A stretch of 64,000 nt of DNA from an uncultured Lachnospiraceae bacterium (GCA_934343915.1 CAKRIL010000001.1:62001-126000), one strand, 5' to 3'; positions 25,832-35,577 are shown, counted from the stretch's first letter. The notes: generated by a model not told the origin, from the letters alone. A program made the numbers and translations.

Positions 25832-28117
25832 ATGATTAGGTTAGGTACTGCGGGAGCATGGCTTTTAAACGGGAACGAGGTTATTGAGGACAGCCCTGAG
25901 GCGGCAGCGTTAATAAAGTCAAAGACAGGCCGAGAGGTCTCCAGGGAGGAAGCATCGAAGGAGACAATCGCTTATTCGATTTTAAAGAAGCATAACAAGT
26001 CAGACAGTATGGATAAGCTTAAGATAAGATTCGACAAGCTTACTTCACATGATATTACATTCGTAGGTATTATTCAGACGGCAAGAGCGTCGGGACTTGA
26101 GAGATTCCCGATGCCGTATGTGCTCACCAACTGTCACAACAGCTTATGTGCGGTAGGCGGTACCATCAACGAGGATGACCACATGTTCGGTCTCAGCTGT
26201 GCGAAAAAGTACGGCGGTGTGTATGTACCTCCTCATCAGGCCGTTATTCATCAGTTCGCAAGAGAGATGCTGGCTGAGTGCGGTGCAATGATACTCGGCT
26301 CAGATTCCCATACACGTTATGGTGCACTTGGTACAATGGCAATCGGTGAGGGCGGCGGAGAGCTTGCAAAGCAGCTTCTCAACAAGACCTATGATGTTGC
26401 CATGCCGGGAGTTGTAGCAATATATCTTACAGGCGAGCCTATGAAGGGAGTGGGTCCTCAGGACGTTGCACTTGCCATTATAGGTGCGGTGTTCGGCAAC
26501 GGCTATGTAAAGAACAAGGTTATGGAGTTCGTCGGACCCGGAGTTGCAAGCTTAAGCGCTGATTTCAGAATCGGAATAGATGTAATGACGACAGAGACAA
26601 CCTGTCTCTCCTCAATATGGAGAACAGATGACAGGATTAAGGACTTCTACGATGTTCACGGACGTGGTGAGTGTTACAGCGAGCTGAATCCGGGAGCTGT
26701 TGCTTACTATGACGGAGTTGTATATGTTGACCTCGGAAAGGTTAAGCCTATGATTGCAATGCCTTTCCACCCAAGCAATGTATATACGATAGAGGAGCTC
26801 AATGCTAATCTTATGGATATTCTGGATGATGTGGAGAAGCGTGCTGCGGTAAGCCTTGACAACAAGGTGCCTTACACTCTTAAGGATAAGGTAAGGGACG
26901 GCAGACTCTATGTTGAACAGGGAATTATAGCCGGATGTGCCGGAGGCGGCTTCGAGAATATATGTGCTGCGGCTGATATTCTTAAGGGAAAGAGCATCGG
27001 TGCAGATGAGTTCACTCTGAGCGTATATCCTGCAAGTACACCTATATATGCTGAGCTTGCAAGAAACGGAAGACTTGCAGACCTTATGACTACGGGAGCT
27101 ATTGTAAAGACGGCATTCTGCGGCCCTTGCTTTGGTGCGGGCGACACACCTGCCAACAATGCTTTCAGTATCCGCCATTCAACGCGTAACTTCCCTAACC
27201 GTGAAGGCTCCAAGCTTCAGAATGGTCAGATTGCGTCCGTGGCTCTTATGGATGCGCGTTCGATTGCGGCAACAGCGGCTAACAAGGGTTATCTTACGGC
27301 TGCAACCGATGTTGATGTAGAATTCACGAATCCTACATATCATTTTGATAAGACAATATATGAGAACAGAGTATTCGACAGCAAGGGCGTTGCAGACCCG
27401 TCTGTTGAGATTAAGTTCGGTCCTAACATCAAGGACTGGCCGGAGCAGGTTGCTCTTACTGACAATATACTTGTCAAGGTTGTATCAGAGATTCACGACC
27501 CTGTAACAACCACTGATGAGCTTATTCCGTCGGGTGAGACCTCATCATACCGTTCCAATCCTCTTGGTCTTGCAGAGTTCACTCTTTCAAGAAAAGACCC
27601 TGCATATGTAGGTCTTGCCAAGGAGATGAGAGCTGCCGAGGAGGTAAGAAGAAGCGGGGCTGATGTTACCGAGAGCAATGCCGAGGCAGCGCGTGCATTC
27701 AAGGTTATCAAGCAGGCATATCCTGAACTCAATATATCTGAGACTGAGATAGGAAGCACAATATTCGCGGTTAAGCCGGGTGACGGCTCAGCCCGTGAGC
27801 AGGCTGCTTCGTGTCAGAGAGTGCTCGGAGGTCTTGCCAATATTGCGAACGAGTATGCTACCAAGAGATACCGTTCCAACCTTATCAACTGGGGACTTAT
27901 TCCGTTCATTATTGATGAGGGAGAGCTTCCGTTCAAGAATGGTGACTTCATATTCATTCCGGGAGCTGCGGCAGCGATAAGGGATAAGTCATCCGAGGTG
28001 AAGGCTTATGTTGTCAAGGATGAACTTCGTGAGTTCACATTAAGAATCGGCGAGCTTACTGATGATGAGAGACAGATTATACTGGATGGTTGTCTTATCA
28101 ACTATTACAGACATTAA
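25832..28117 (+). CDS. acn: Aconitate hydratase family protein
   Basis: A 761-residue iron-sulfur hydro-lyase of the aconitase superfamily. Probable cluster cysteines occur in TNCHNSLC, AGCAGGG and KTAFCGPCFGAG, and substrate-site segments in LGSDSHTRYGALGTMAIGEGG and VALMDARSIAATAANKG. The C-terminal swivel domain follows from about 600. GGAGGACAT precedes the ATG. Given citrate synthase three genes upstream, citrate to isocitrate is the likely reaction, but this long clostridial branch is divergent from AcnA/AcnB and another hydratase substrate is possible. Confidence 0.85.
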   Translation: MIRLGTAGAWLLNGNEVIEDSPEAAALIKSKTGREVSREEASKETIAYSILKKHNKSDSMDKLKIRFDKLTSHDITFVGIIQTARASGLERFPMPYVLTNCHNSLCAVGGTINEDDHMFGLSCAKKYGGVYVPPHQAVIHQFAREMLAECGAMILGSDSHTRYGALGTMAIGEGGGELAKQLLNKTYDVAMPGVVAIYLTGEPMKGVGPQDVALAIIGAVFGNGYVKNKVMEFVGPGVASLSADFRIGIDVMTTETTCLSSIWRTDDRIKDFYDVHGRGECYSELNPGAVAYYDGVVYVDLGKVKPMIAMPFHPSNVYTIEELNANLMDILDDVEKRAAVSLDNKVPYTLKDKVRDGRLYVEQGIIAGCAGGGFENICAAADILKGKSIGADEFTLSVYPASTPIYAELARNGRLADLMTTGAIVKTAFCGPCFGAGDTPANNAFSIRHSTRNFPNREGSKLQNGQIASVALMDARSIAATAANKGYLTAATDVDVEFTNPTYHFDKTIYENRVFDSKGVADPSVEIKFGPNIKDWPEQVALTDNILVKVVSEIHDPVTTTDELIPSGETSSYRSNPLGLAEFTLSRKDPAYVGLAKEMRAAEEVRRSGADVTESNAEAARAFKVIKQAYPELNISETEIGSTIFAVKPGDGSAREQAASCQRVLGGLANIANEYATKRYRSNLINWGLIPFIIDEGELPFKNGDFIFIPGAAAAIRDKSSEVKAYVVKDELREFTLRIGELTDDERQIILDGCLINYYRH

Positions 28118-28157
28118 GGTGATAAAAACATAATTTCAATGTATGGGGTGGATTAAG

Positions 28158-29123
28158 ATGAGTGATAATGGTTTAATGTTCTTACAGCCGGTCTTTAAGG
28201 AGATGATATGGGGCGGCAATCGTCTTGCGACTGAATTCGGATATGATATTCCGGGGGATGATACGGGAGAGTGCTGGGGAATCAGTGCGCATCCTAACGG
28301 CGATTGTACGGTTAAGAATGGTGATTATGCGGGAAAGAAGCTTTCTAAGCTGTGGAATGAGCATCCCGAGCTTTTCGGAAGAGAGAATTCCGAGGGTGTG
28401 TTCCCTCTTCTCACAAAGATAATTGATGCCAAGGCGGATTTAAGTATTCAGGTGCATCCATCGGATGATTATGCGAAGGTACATGAGAATGGCTCGCTCG
28501 GAAAGACGGAGTGCTGGTACATTCTCGACTGTCCTGAGGGTGCGACACTTGTTGTCGGACATAATGCAGCGGACAAGGATGAGTGTGCCAGGATGATTCA
28601 TGAGGGAAGATGGAGTGAATTCATCCGCGAAGTCCCTGTGCATAAGGGCGACTTTGTATCCATTGTGCCGGGTACGGTTCATGCCATAAAGGCAGGAGTC
28701 ATGCTTCTTGAGACACAGCAGAACAGCGACATAACATACCGCGTATATGATTATGACAGACTTTCAGGCGGAAAGAAGAGAGAGCTTCACGTTGAGAAGT
28801 CGATTGATGTTATCAATGCACCTGCGGCACCTGCTGAGAATAGCATACATAATTTTGCTGTTGTCGAGGAGAACAAGCCGGTTCTTATGGAGAAGAGTGC
28901 ATATTACAGAGTATGGAAGCTTGTGACGGCACTGGATGCGGATGTCAGGTTCTCAGTGAACAAGGATTTTGACGCAAAGTATCTGCTTGTGAGCGTAGTG
29001 TCCGGAAGCGGAGCCGTGAACGGAGTCCCGGTTAAGAAGGGAGACCACTTCATAGTGACCAACGGATGTGATGAGCTTGAACTGTCAGGAGCTATGGAGC
29101 TTATAATATCCGCAGAGGTGTGA
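28158..29123 (+). CDS. manA: Mannose-6-phosphate isomerase, class I
   Basis: About 321 residues of a zinc cupin enzyme linking fructose-6-phosphate to mannose-6-phosphate. Seen are FKEMIWGGNRL, the metal ligands in LSIQVHPSDDYA (Gln, His), the Glu in GKTECWYIL and the His in VPGTVHAIKAG. ATG 28158 follows GGGGTGG by seven bases and is preferred to ATG 28143. It provides the mannose-6-phosphate that a mutase and ManC turn into GDP-mannose. It is 40 bp downstream of the aconitase gene and may be cotranscribed. Confidence 0.94.
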   Translation: MSDNGLMFLQPVFKEMIWGGNRLATEFGYDIPGDDTGECWGISAHPNGDCTVKNGDYAGKKLSKLWNEHPELFGRENSEGVFPLLTKIIDAKADLSIQVHPSDDYAKVHENGSLGKTECWYILDCPEGATLVVGHNAADKDECARMIHEGRWSEFIREVPVHKGDFVSIVPGTVHAIKAGVMLLETQQNSDITYRVYDYDRLSGGKKRELHVEKSIDVINAPAAPAENSIHNFAVVEENKPVLMEKSAYYRVWKLVTALDADVRFSVNKDFDAKYLLVSVVSGSGAVNGVPVKKGDHFIVTNGCDELELSGAMELIISAEV

Positions 29124-29141
29124 AAAGCGCCATGTATGCCG

Positions 29142-29165
29142 TCTGCTTTTTGAGCGAAAGCAGAT
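29142..29165 (+). terminator. Weak terminator-like hairpin after manA
   Basis: TCTGCTTT (29142-29149) pairs with AAAGCAGA over 8 bp with a 7-base loop, followed within a few bases by CTTTTATT. It lies between manA and the DUF896 gene. Confidence 0.5.
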
Positions 29166-29214
29166 GAGCTTTTATTCAGCAGCAAATTGCTCGGAAATGA
29201 GGATTGTTATTAGT

Positions 29215-29445
29215 ATGACAGAACAGGAATTAGACAAGATGATAGCGCGTATTAATGAGCTTGCGCGCAAATCGAAGAACGAAGGCTTGACTGATGAGGA
29301 GGCTATGGAGCAGACTGAGCTTCGCGGTAAATACATCGCGAACTTCAGAGCCAATTTCCGTAAGCAGTTAGAGAAGATTGACATTAAGGAAGCCGACGGA
29401 ACGATTATCAATCTTGGTGAGGAATATTATAAGAAGAGACACTAG
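29215..29445 (+). CDS. DUF896 family protein (YnzC-like)
   Basis: A 76-residue helical protein of the DUF896/UPF0291 family: MIARINELARKSKNEGLTDEE followed by ELRGKYIANFRANFRKQLEKI is the family hairpin, and the acidic tail with NLGEEYYKK ends it. Members are small cytoplasmic proteins of unknown role found across Firmicutes; Bacillus YnzC is induced in the SOS operon. The frame is open from 29164, but ATG 29215 matches the family start. ATG 29197 is possible. Confidence 0.85.
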   Translation: MTEQELDKMIARINELARKSKNEGLTDEEAMEQTELRGKYIANFRANFRKQLEKIDIKEADGTIINLGEEYYKKRH

Positions 29446-29542
29446 CTGAAGCAGGAGATTCCTGACTCTTACAGTGCCAGATAAAAGTTATAAGTAATAA
29501 ATGCCCGGAATATAATTGAGCAAAGGATACAGGAGACTGCGG

Positions 29543-30130
29543 ATGCTTAATTATATCTGGGCATTTATGCTTTTGATAGGAATTGTATACGGTGCATGGT
29601 CGGGGAATCTCGCGGCTGTATCGGATGCGGTGCTTGACAGTGCAGCTCAGGCAGTGAGTCTTGCGATATCAATGTCGGGAATCGTGGCAATGTGGTGCGG
29701 ACTTATGGAGATTGCCGATAATGCGGGAGTTGTAAGGCTTCTGTCAAGGTGGATGCACCCTGTGATATTGTGGCTGTTCCCGGGGCTGCGGCGTGAGGAT
29801 GGGGAAAAGGCGGTTGAGTATATAACCATGAACTTCATTATGAATATGCTCGGTACAGGCTGGAGTGCAACGGGACCGGGACTTATGGCAATGGAGGAGC
29901 TCGATAAGATAAGAACCGATAAGCGTGCGGCATCCAACGAAATGTGCACGTTCCTGGTTCTCAACATATCATCCCTGCAGCTTGTTCCGGTCAATATCAT
30001 CGCATACAGAAGTGCTTACGGCGCTGTGGCACCGGCGGCAATTATTATCCCGGCATTCATTGCCACCGCCATAAGTACGGCAGCGGCAGTGGTATTCTGT
30101 AAGCTTATGTGCCTGAAGCGCAGAAGATAG
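29543..30130 (+). CDS. spmA: Spore maturation protein A
   Basis: A 195-residue membrane protein equal in length to Bacillus SpmA. Visible are the opening NYIWAFMLLIGIVYG, the middle AISMSGIVAMWCGLMEIADNAG and the signature NMLGTGWSATGPGLMAMEEL. SpmA and SpmB are nucleoside-transporter-like (Gate-domain) proteins needed for spore core dehydration. AGGAGA six bases before ATG 29543 fixes the start. SpmB is not adjacent, because two minus-strand genes lie between them. It shows that the organism belongs to a sporulating lineage. Confidence 0.93.
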   Translation: MLNYIWAFMLLIGIVYGAWSGNLAAVSDAVLDSAAQAVSLAISMSGIVAMWCGLMEIADNAGVVRLLSRWMHPVILWLFPGLRREDGEKAVEYITMNFIMNMLGTGWSATGPGLMAMEELDKIRTDKRAASNEMCTFLVLNISSLQLVPVNIIAYRSAYGAVAPAAIIIPAFIATAISTAAAVVFCKLMCLKRRR

Positions 30131-30141
30131 CCTTCGCAGGA

Positions 30142-30945
30142 TTACTTCATATCCGAGTAGGTGTTCATATAGGTTCGGTATCTCAGCGGCATAAGCTGCT
30201 GCTGAAGCTTATCGTTGTGTCGCGGTTCAATCGCAACAGAGGAGCGGAAGGTCTCAAATAACTCTTCAATAGCCTCATTGCTTCCCGCAGAGGCTGAGCC
30301 GGTATGCTCTCTGGTGGCATCAACAAGTGTGTTAAGGTAATCTTCGGTGATACTTGAAAAAATGTATTGGCGGCTGCCGGCATTGTGAATTGCGCAGCGG
30401 TGCCGCCTGGTGTCGGCAATGAGCCAGTTGTCATTGTACAGCCGGTCGGCAAAGTGATATGCGACAAGGTCGAGAATATCGTTCACAGGGTCGAACCTTG
30501 AGAGAAGAAAGCTGCCGTGTGAATCGCGGTATTGACCGAATCTGATGAAGCCGAGATAATGGTGTGCTTCGCGGCTTACATTGCGGTCGAGCTCAAACAG
30601 ACGCATGACATAAGGATTGACAAGGTGATTCACAATTCCCGTGCCGACACGGAATGCGTCAATGAGAAAGTGATATATAACATCACCACGTCCGGTGTCG
30701 GATGAGAGAGCGGCATTATATACCTGAGAATAGATGTCAGGGGACAGCTTATGACGTATGGAGGAGGCAACCTTCGCAGCAAGCTCTTCGTCCGCCTCAA
30801 AATAGCGGTATTCGGAAAACAGCTCCATTGTCTCACCGTCGGAGACACTTATGGAGGTCCTGGAGGTTCCAATCTCCCATGCGCGGTATATGGCGGTGAA
30901 TATTCCGTTCACGCTTCCGTCGCAGCAGCATACAATCACAATCAA
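30142..30945 (-). CDS. DNA metabolism/repair protein of the TIGR03915 (DUF4130) family
   Basis: A 267-residue protein beginning VIVCCCDGSVNGIFTAIYRAWE and ending in a DUF4130-like region (HHYLGFIRFGQYRDSHGSFLLSRFDPVNDIL, then FADRLYNDNWLIADTRRHRC). This family always pairs with the radical SAM protein encoded immediately upstream, and its last conserved region resembles that of uracil-DNA-glycosylase-linked proteins. The two genes overlap by 4 bp. A role in DNA damage repair is assumed in the family but not proven. It converges on spmA with 11 bp between. Confidence 0.88.
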   Translation of the reverse strand: MIVIVCCCDGSVNGIFTAIYRAWEIGTSRTSISVSDGETMELFSEYRYFEADEELAAKVASSIRHKLSPDIYSQVYNAALSSDTGRGDVIYHFLIDAFRVGTGIVNHLVNPYVMRLFELDRNVSREAHHYLGFIRFGQYRDSHGSFLLSRFDPVNDILDLVAYHFADRLYNDNWLIADTRRHRCAIHNAGSRQYIFSSITEDYLNTLVDATREHTGSASAGSNEAIEELFETFRSSVAIEPRHNDKLQQQLMPLRYRTYMNTYSDMK

Positions 30946-32414
30946 TCAACTCCTTCCTTAAGAGGTGCATAATTCTCATTGTTATCGTCAAACAATGAAA
31001 GCTGTCTGTACAGACCGTTCTGCGATATCTGAAGTGCATGGCGGCGCTCGGCTCCCATAAGCTGTGATACAATGTAGTCCTCGTTCTGTCTGAACAGTTC
31101 ATCGGTCTTTCCGCCGCAGGTTATAAAGTATCGTGCGCGCTTCATGACAACACCCATTCGTGCAATATCCTTAAAATCCAACACGGAGCTTCGGCGTGCT
31201 CTCAAAATACGCTCAACGGAACGAGGTCCCACTCCCGGTATGCGCAATAGCTGCGCCCGGCTCGCAGTGTTAATCTCGACGGGAAATTCCCCGAGATGCT
31301 GAAGAGCCCAATCACACTTGGGGTCGATGAAGGTATTAAAGTTGGGGTGTGCCTCGGATAAAAGCTCACCTGCGCTGAAGCCGTAAAAGCGCAGCAGCCA
31401 GTCCGCCTGATACAGGCGATGTTCACGGAGCAGAGGAGGTCCGTCCTCCGTGGATGGCAGCGTGCTGTCATTATTGACATTCACAAATGCAGAGTAGAAC
31501 ACACGCTTGAGGTTGTAATTCCTGTAAAGCGCCTCCGCAATCGTCACAAGCTGATAGTCCGATTCGGGTGCGGCACCTATAATCATCTGTGTGCTCTGAC
31601 CAGCAGGGACATATGCCTTCGGGCCGCTTCGATGGTCCCTGATGCGGGTCTGTGCGACAGAGGTATTCGGGGGTCCATGCAGAATATCAGAATCGGGCGC
31701 GTACAGGCCGCCTGTGCAGGCTGCGGACGGATTCGCTCTGCCGTTATATGAGGATGGTGCCGAGGCAAGTGAGTGATAATCGGCAAGCAGAAGCTCATTG
31801 CGCCTGATTCCGAGCTGAATCTGCCGCATGGGTGTGAGGATGGTCCTGCGCGACTTGTTGGGGGCAATGGTTCTCAGGGCGTCGGCTGTGGCAAGCTCAA
31901 GATTCACACTCATTCGGTCAGCATACCAGCCTGTCTCCTCTATGACGGACGGGTCAGCTCCAGGAATCCCCTTGACATGTATATATCCGTTAAAATGATG
32001 TACGAGCCTTAGAAGCTTAACGGTCTTGAGAAGCAGCTGCATGGTATGTGTGGGCGATACTACAATACCGGAGCTTAAAAACAGACCTTCTATATAATTA
32101 CGCCTGTAAAATTCCATCGTGAGCGTGCAGACCTCTTCGGGGGTGAAGGAGGTTCTGAGAACGTCGTTGGAACGGCGGTTGATGCAGTAACGGCAGTCGT
32201 ATATACATTCGTTGGTAAAAAGTATCTTAAGAAGGGATATGCACCTTCCGTCTGCTGCAAAGCTGTGGCATATGCCGCAGCCTACGGTATTGCCGGTTCC
32301 GGTGCCGCTGCTTCGTCTGTCGGAACCGCTTGATGTGCATGCCGCGTCGTACTTGGCTGAATCTGCAAGAATCTTAAGCTTATCCTTAATATCCATATCT
32401 TCCTTGATTAACAT
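30942..32414 (-). CDS. Putative DNA modification/repair radical SAM protein (TIGR03916)
   Basis: A 490-residue radical SAM enzyme. The cluster motif is NECIYDCRYC (CX3CX2C, near 95-104). An upstream cysteine pair CGICHS is typical of the family. Near the C terminus a helix-hairpin-helix (LLRIPGVGPRSVERILRARR) suggests DNA contact. The middle contains a low-complexity insert rich in Ser, Ala and Gly (about 210-245) where family members are shorter. AGAGG five bases before ATG 32414 supports the start, with ATG 32396 as an alternative. It is paired with the TIGR03915 protein and divergent from spmB. Confidence 0.9.
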   Translation of the reverse strand: MLIKEDMDIKDKLKILADSAKYDAACTSSGSDRRSSGTGTGNTVGCGICHSFAADGRCISLLKILFTNECIYDCRYCINRRSNDVLRTSFTPEEVCTLTMEFYRRNYIEGLFLSSGIVVSPTHTMQLLLKTVKLLRLVHHFNGYIHVKGIPGADPSVIEETGWYADRMSVNLELATADALRTIAPNKSRRTILTPMRQIQLGIRRNELLLADYHSLASAPSSYNGRANPSAACTGGLYAPDSDILHGPPNTSVAQTRIRDHRSGPKAYVPAGQSTQMIIGAAPESDYQLVTIAEALYRNYNLKRVFYSAFVNVNNDSTLPSTEDGPPLLREHRLYQADWLLRFYGFSAGELLSEAHPNFNTFIDPKCDWALQHLGEFPVEINTASRAQLLRIPGVGPRSVERILRARRSSVLDFKDIARMGVVMKRARYFITCGGKTDELFRQNEDYIVSQLMGAERRHALQISQNGLYRQLSLFDDNNENYAPLKEGVD

Positions 32415-32545
32415 AATAACCTCTCCCGAACATTTGTTTGATAATATAATAGCACATATGTTCGATGATGTAAAGAGGAATATTTTGGTGTTTTATATAT
32501 AAAGAGCGGGAATATAGTAATAGAGAAAACATTTTTGGAGTATAT

Positions 32546-33073
32546 GTGGTTGAGATAATAGCTCAGGGAATTATTCCAATGATAATCTTCATTATAGTAT
32601 TGTGGGCGGCTGTATCGGGAAAGAAGGTGTATGAGCACTTCACGGGCGGAGCGGTTAAAGGACTTAAGATTACGGCGGAGCTATTGCCGACGCTTATAGG
32701 TCTTCTTATGGCGGTCGGCGTCCTGAGAGCATCGGGGGCGATAGATGCCCTGTGTGCCTTTATAGGGCGCTTTACCGATAAGGTGGGATTTCCTGCACAG
32801 GTTGTTCCGGTTGCACTCGTCAAGCTGTTCTCATCATCCGCGGCGACCGGACTGATGCTTGATATATTTAAGAACAATGGAGCGGATTCGTATGAGGGAT
32901 TGTTGGCGGCACTTATCCTGTCGAGCACGGAGACACTCATGTACACGATAAGCATATATTATATGTCGGTCAAGGTCACGAAAACAAGGTGGACGGTGGC
33001 GGGAGCACTTATAAGCATGGCAGCCGGAATAGCGGGAAGCGTTCTGGTGCTTCAAATTGTTACAAAAATGTAA
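32546..33073 (+). CDS. spmB: Spore maturation protein B
   Basis: A 175-residue membrane protein with about five hydrophobic segments. LLPTLIGLLMAVGVLRASGAID, SSSAATGLMLDIFKNNG and LSSTETLMYTISIYY are SpmB hallmarks. It starts with GTG at 32546 preceded by GGAG. It works with SpmA in spore maturation. Here the two are separated by about 2.4 kb of DNA-repair genes on the other strand, so spmB must have its own promoter in the 131-bp divergent gap. Confidence 0.9.
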   Translation: MVEIIAQGIIPMIIFIIVLWAAVSGKKVYEHFTGGAVKGLKITAELLPTLIGLLMAVGVLRASGAIDALCAFIGRFTDKVGFPAQVVPVALVKLFSSSAATGLMLDIFKNNGADSYEGLLAALILSSTETLMYTISIYYMSVKVTKTRWTVAGALISMAAGIAGSVLVLQIVTKM

Positions 33074-33085
33074 TATTTCAAAGTA

Positions 33086-33114
33086 TTGACGAACATTATG
33101 TACTATGTTATTAT
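33086..33114 (+). promoter_or_regulatory. Sigma-A-type promoter of the transporter operon
   Basis: TTGACG (33086-33091), a 17-bp spacer and TATTAT (33109-33114). It lies about 175 bp before the lipoprotein start, leaving a long leader with the small inverted pair TGTCA/TGACA shortly after the expected start of transcription. Confidence 0.65.
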
Positions 33115-33290
33115 TGCAATGTCAGCGTACTATGACAGATAATACGCGAGGGAGTGTTTTTTATATAGGCAGTTACCGACAGGCAGCAGCCGATGACCGA
33201 TGTAAGGGAGATGCAGCGGTCAGCCTACATTGTTATGATTACTGCGGCATAATGATGGAAATAATGCAGTGCGAAAGAGAGGTTAAAGTT

Positions 33291-35549
33291 ATGAAGAGAA
33301 TGAAGATGGCGGCGGTCTTTCTTATGGCAGCGGTAATGTGTTTTGCCGTGGCGGGCTGTAAGAAGGCAAGCAGTGACGAGACTCCGACGGGGGATGTGTA
33401 TTCACCTAAGTTTTCGGAGCTGAACACGGATATTGATTATGTGAGCAATGTACTGTCAAACGGGGATAAGATTCAGATTCTCGGACAGAAGTATGATAAT
33501 GAGAATTATACATACGCTCAGAAGCTTGTAACAATCGATGTCAAGACGGGAGAACAGACAATCAAGGATATTAATGTGGAGAAGACCAGTGAGAATCAAG
33601 AGGCATCACTGCAGTCAGTAGCCACATACAACGACGGCTTCATAGGTCTTGTATACCGTTATACGATGCCTTCAGAGGATGAGATTGACAGCGGTATGTA
33701 TGAAGTGGATGACAATAATTTTTCCGTTGAGATATATGATGGGGAATTTAATAAGCTGTCAACAATATCACTTGACGAGGTTAAGAAGGCGGTAGAGGAT
33801 GAGAGCGGTTATTTCTATGTACAGAATATTGCAACGGATAAGGATGGCAATGTATATGTGACATATGATAACAAGCTGTATGTAGTAGACGGTAATGGCG
33901 CAATCAAGTTCAATATCGAATTTGACAACTGGATTAACGGAATGTTCACCTCATCTGATGGTCAGGTATATGTACAGTACTATAATGAGGAATATAATTC
34001 GGTGATTGCACCTGTTGATGTCAATACCAAGGCACTTGGCGATGTTCTTGAGAATATTCCGGGCAGTAACAATGGTTCACTTCAGATATATCCGGCAGCA
34101 GACGGCAAGTTCTATGTGGTAAGCTCGACTAAGATGTATCTGTATGATACGGCGACACAGACATCGGAGGAGATTCTTGACTGGCTTTCATGTGATATAA
34201 GCACCAACAGACTTTCGGGATTTGCAGTATTGGATGATGGTTCTATCGTAGCCGTATCTACAACCTACGATTATTCCGGAGAGAAAACCAAGACAACAAT
34301 TGAGCTTGCGACAATAACCAAGGTTCCTGCAAGTTCAATTAAGCAGAAGAAGTCCGTAACTCTTGCGCTCATGACAATGGATTATGACATGCAGGAGAAG
34401 GTAATCAAGTTCAACAGAACGAATGAAGAGTACAGAATCAATATCAAGACATATGTAAATGATGATTTCTCTAACTATGAGGAGGCAAGAACACAGTTCC
34501 AGGCTGACGTTGCAGCAGGAACAGCGGGCGACTTCTTTATGGCAGACGGAAATATTAATGTAGATAATCTTATTGCAAAGGGAGCACTTGCAGACCTTTC
34601 GGATATGCTTGACAAGGATCCGGATGTGAGCAGAGATGACTTTATTCCTAATATACTTGACGTATTATCAAAGAATGGCAAGCTTTACAGCATCGCAGAG
34701 TCGTTCTATGTACAGACACTCGCAGGTAAGGTATCAGATGTGGGTACGGGAAAGAGCTGGACCTTCAAGGATGTTATGGAACTTGTAAAGGCAAGACCGG
34801 AAGCAAGCCTTATGTCGTACACGACGAAAGAAAGTGGAATTAATACCATGGTTCAGTACGGCATGGACAGCTTCTATAACAGTGAGACAGGTGAGTGCAG
34901 CTTCAACTCGGATGACTTCATAGCTTTGCTTGAGCTGTGTAATACATTCCCTGAGGAGATTAATTATGATTCCGATTCCAATATGAGTACGGCATCAGCC
35001 TTAAGAACGGGCAAAACACTTCTTACAGGGATATATATGTCCGACTTTAATGATATCCAGCTTTATGAGGCACTTTACGGAGAGCCTGTCAACTTCATAG
35101 GGTATCCGACTAACAGTGGTTCAGGCTCTGTTGTGAACTTCGAAAACCGTTTCTGTGTAGCTGCTAAGTCCAAGAATAAGGATGCTGCATGGGCATTCAT
35201 CCGTCAGTTCGTTATTCCTGAGGCACAGAGTAATCTGGAGTGGAGATTCCCTATCAATAAGGCTGCATTCGAGCAGATGATTACTGATGCAATGAAGGAA
35301 GACACTGATAATGGCGGTATATGGTACTATGATGACGTTGAGGTAAAAATCGGAGCACTTACCGAGGCACAGGCACAGACAGCCAGAGATATTGTGTATG
35401 GCGTGACATCAGAGGCAACATATGATCAACAGCTTCTCAATATTATCACTGAGGAGGCGGCTTACTACTTCAGTGGGGAGAAGAGCGCAAGCGAGGTAGC
35501 GGGAATTATCCAGTCAAGAGCACAGCTCTATATCGATGAGAACCGTTAA
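33291..35549 (+). CDS. Large lipoprotein: propeller-like domain fused to an ABC sugar-binding protein
   Basis: A 752-residue exported lipoprotein. ATG 33291 has AGAGAGG upstream, then a signal sequence with lipobox AVAGC (Cys23). Residues about 40-345 have repeated strand-turn blades (DGNVYVTYDNKLYVVDGNG, DGQVYVQYYNEEY, DGKFYVVSSTKMYLYD), as in beta-propellers. From about 350 (KSVTLALMTMDYDMQEKVIKFN) to the end it is a family 1 extracellular solute-binding fold with SIAESFYVQTLAGK, AAGTAGDFF and AAWAFIRQFV. Two permease genes follow, so it presents a sugar or oligosaccharide to them. The propeller half is an addition to the usual 430-residue binding protein. The ligand is unknown. Confidence 0.85.
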   Translation: MKRMKMAAVFLMAAVMCFAVAGCKKASSDETPTGDVYSPKFSELNTDIDYVSNVLSNGDKIQILGQKYDNENYTYAQKLVTIDVKTGEQTIKDINVEKTSENQEASLQSVATYNDGFIGLVYRYTMPSEDEIDSGMYEVDDNNFSVEIYDGEFNKLSTISLDEVKKAVEDESGYFYVQNIATDKDGNVYVTYDNKLYVVDGNGAIKFNIEFDNWINGMFTSSDGQVYVQYYNEEYNSVIAPVDVNTKALGDVLENIPGSNNGSLQIYPAADGKFYVVSSTKMYLYDTATQTSEEILDWLSCDISTNRLSGFAVLDDGSIVAVSTTYDYSGEKTKTTIELATITKVPASSIKQKKSVTLALMTMDYDMQEKVIKFNRTNEEYRINIKTYVNDDFSNYEEARTQFQADVAAGTAGDFFMADGNINVDNLIAKGALADLSDMLDKDPDVSRDDFIPNILDVLSKNGKLYSIAESFYVQTLAGKVSDVGTGKSWTFKDVMELVKARPEASLMSYTTKESGINTMVQYGMDSFYNSETGECSFNSDDFIALLELCNTFPEEINYDSDSNMSTASALRTGKTLLTGIYMSDFNDIQLYEALYGEPVNFIGYPTNSGSGSVVNFENRFCVAAKSKNKDAAWAFIRQFVIPEAQSNLEWRFPINKAAFEQMITDAMKEDTDNGGIWYYDDVEVKIGALTEAQAQTARDIVYGVTSEATYDQQLLNIITEEAAYYFSGEKSASEVAGIIQSRAQLYIDENR

Positions 35550-35577
35550 GCATACGATATTCCGATTGGGGCAGGTT

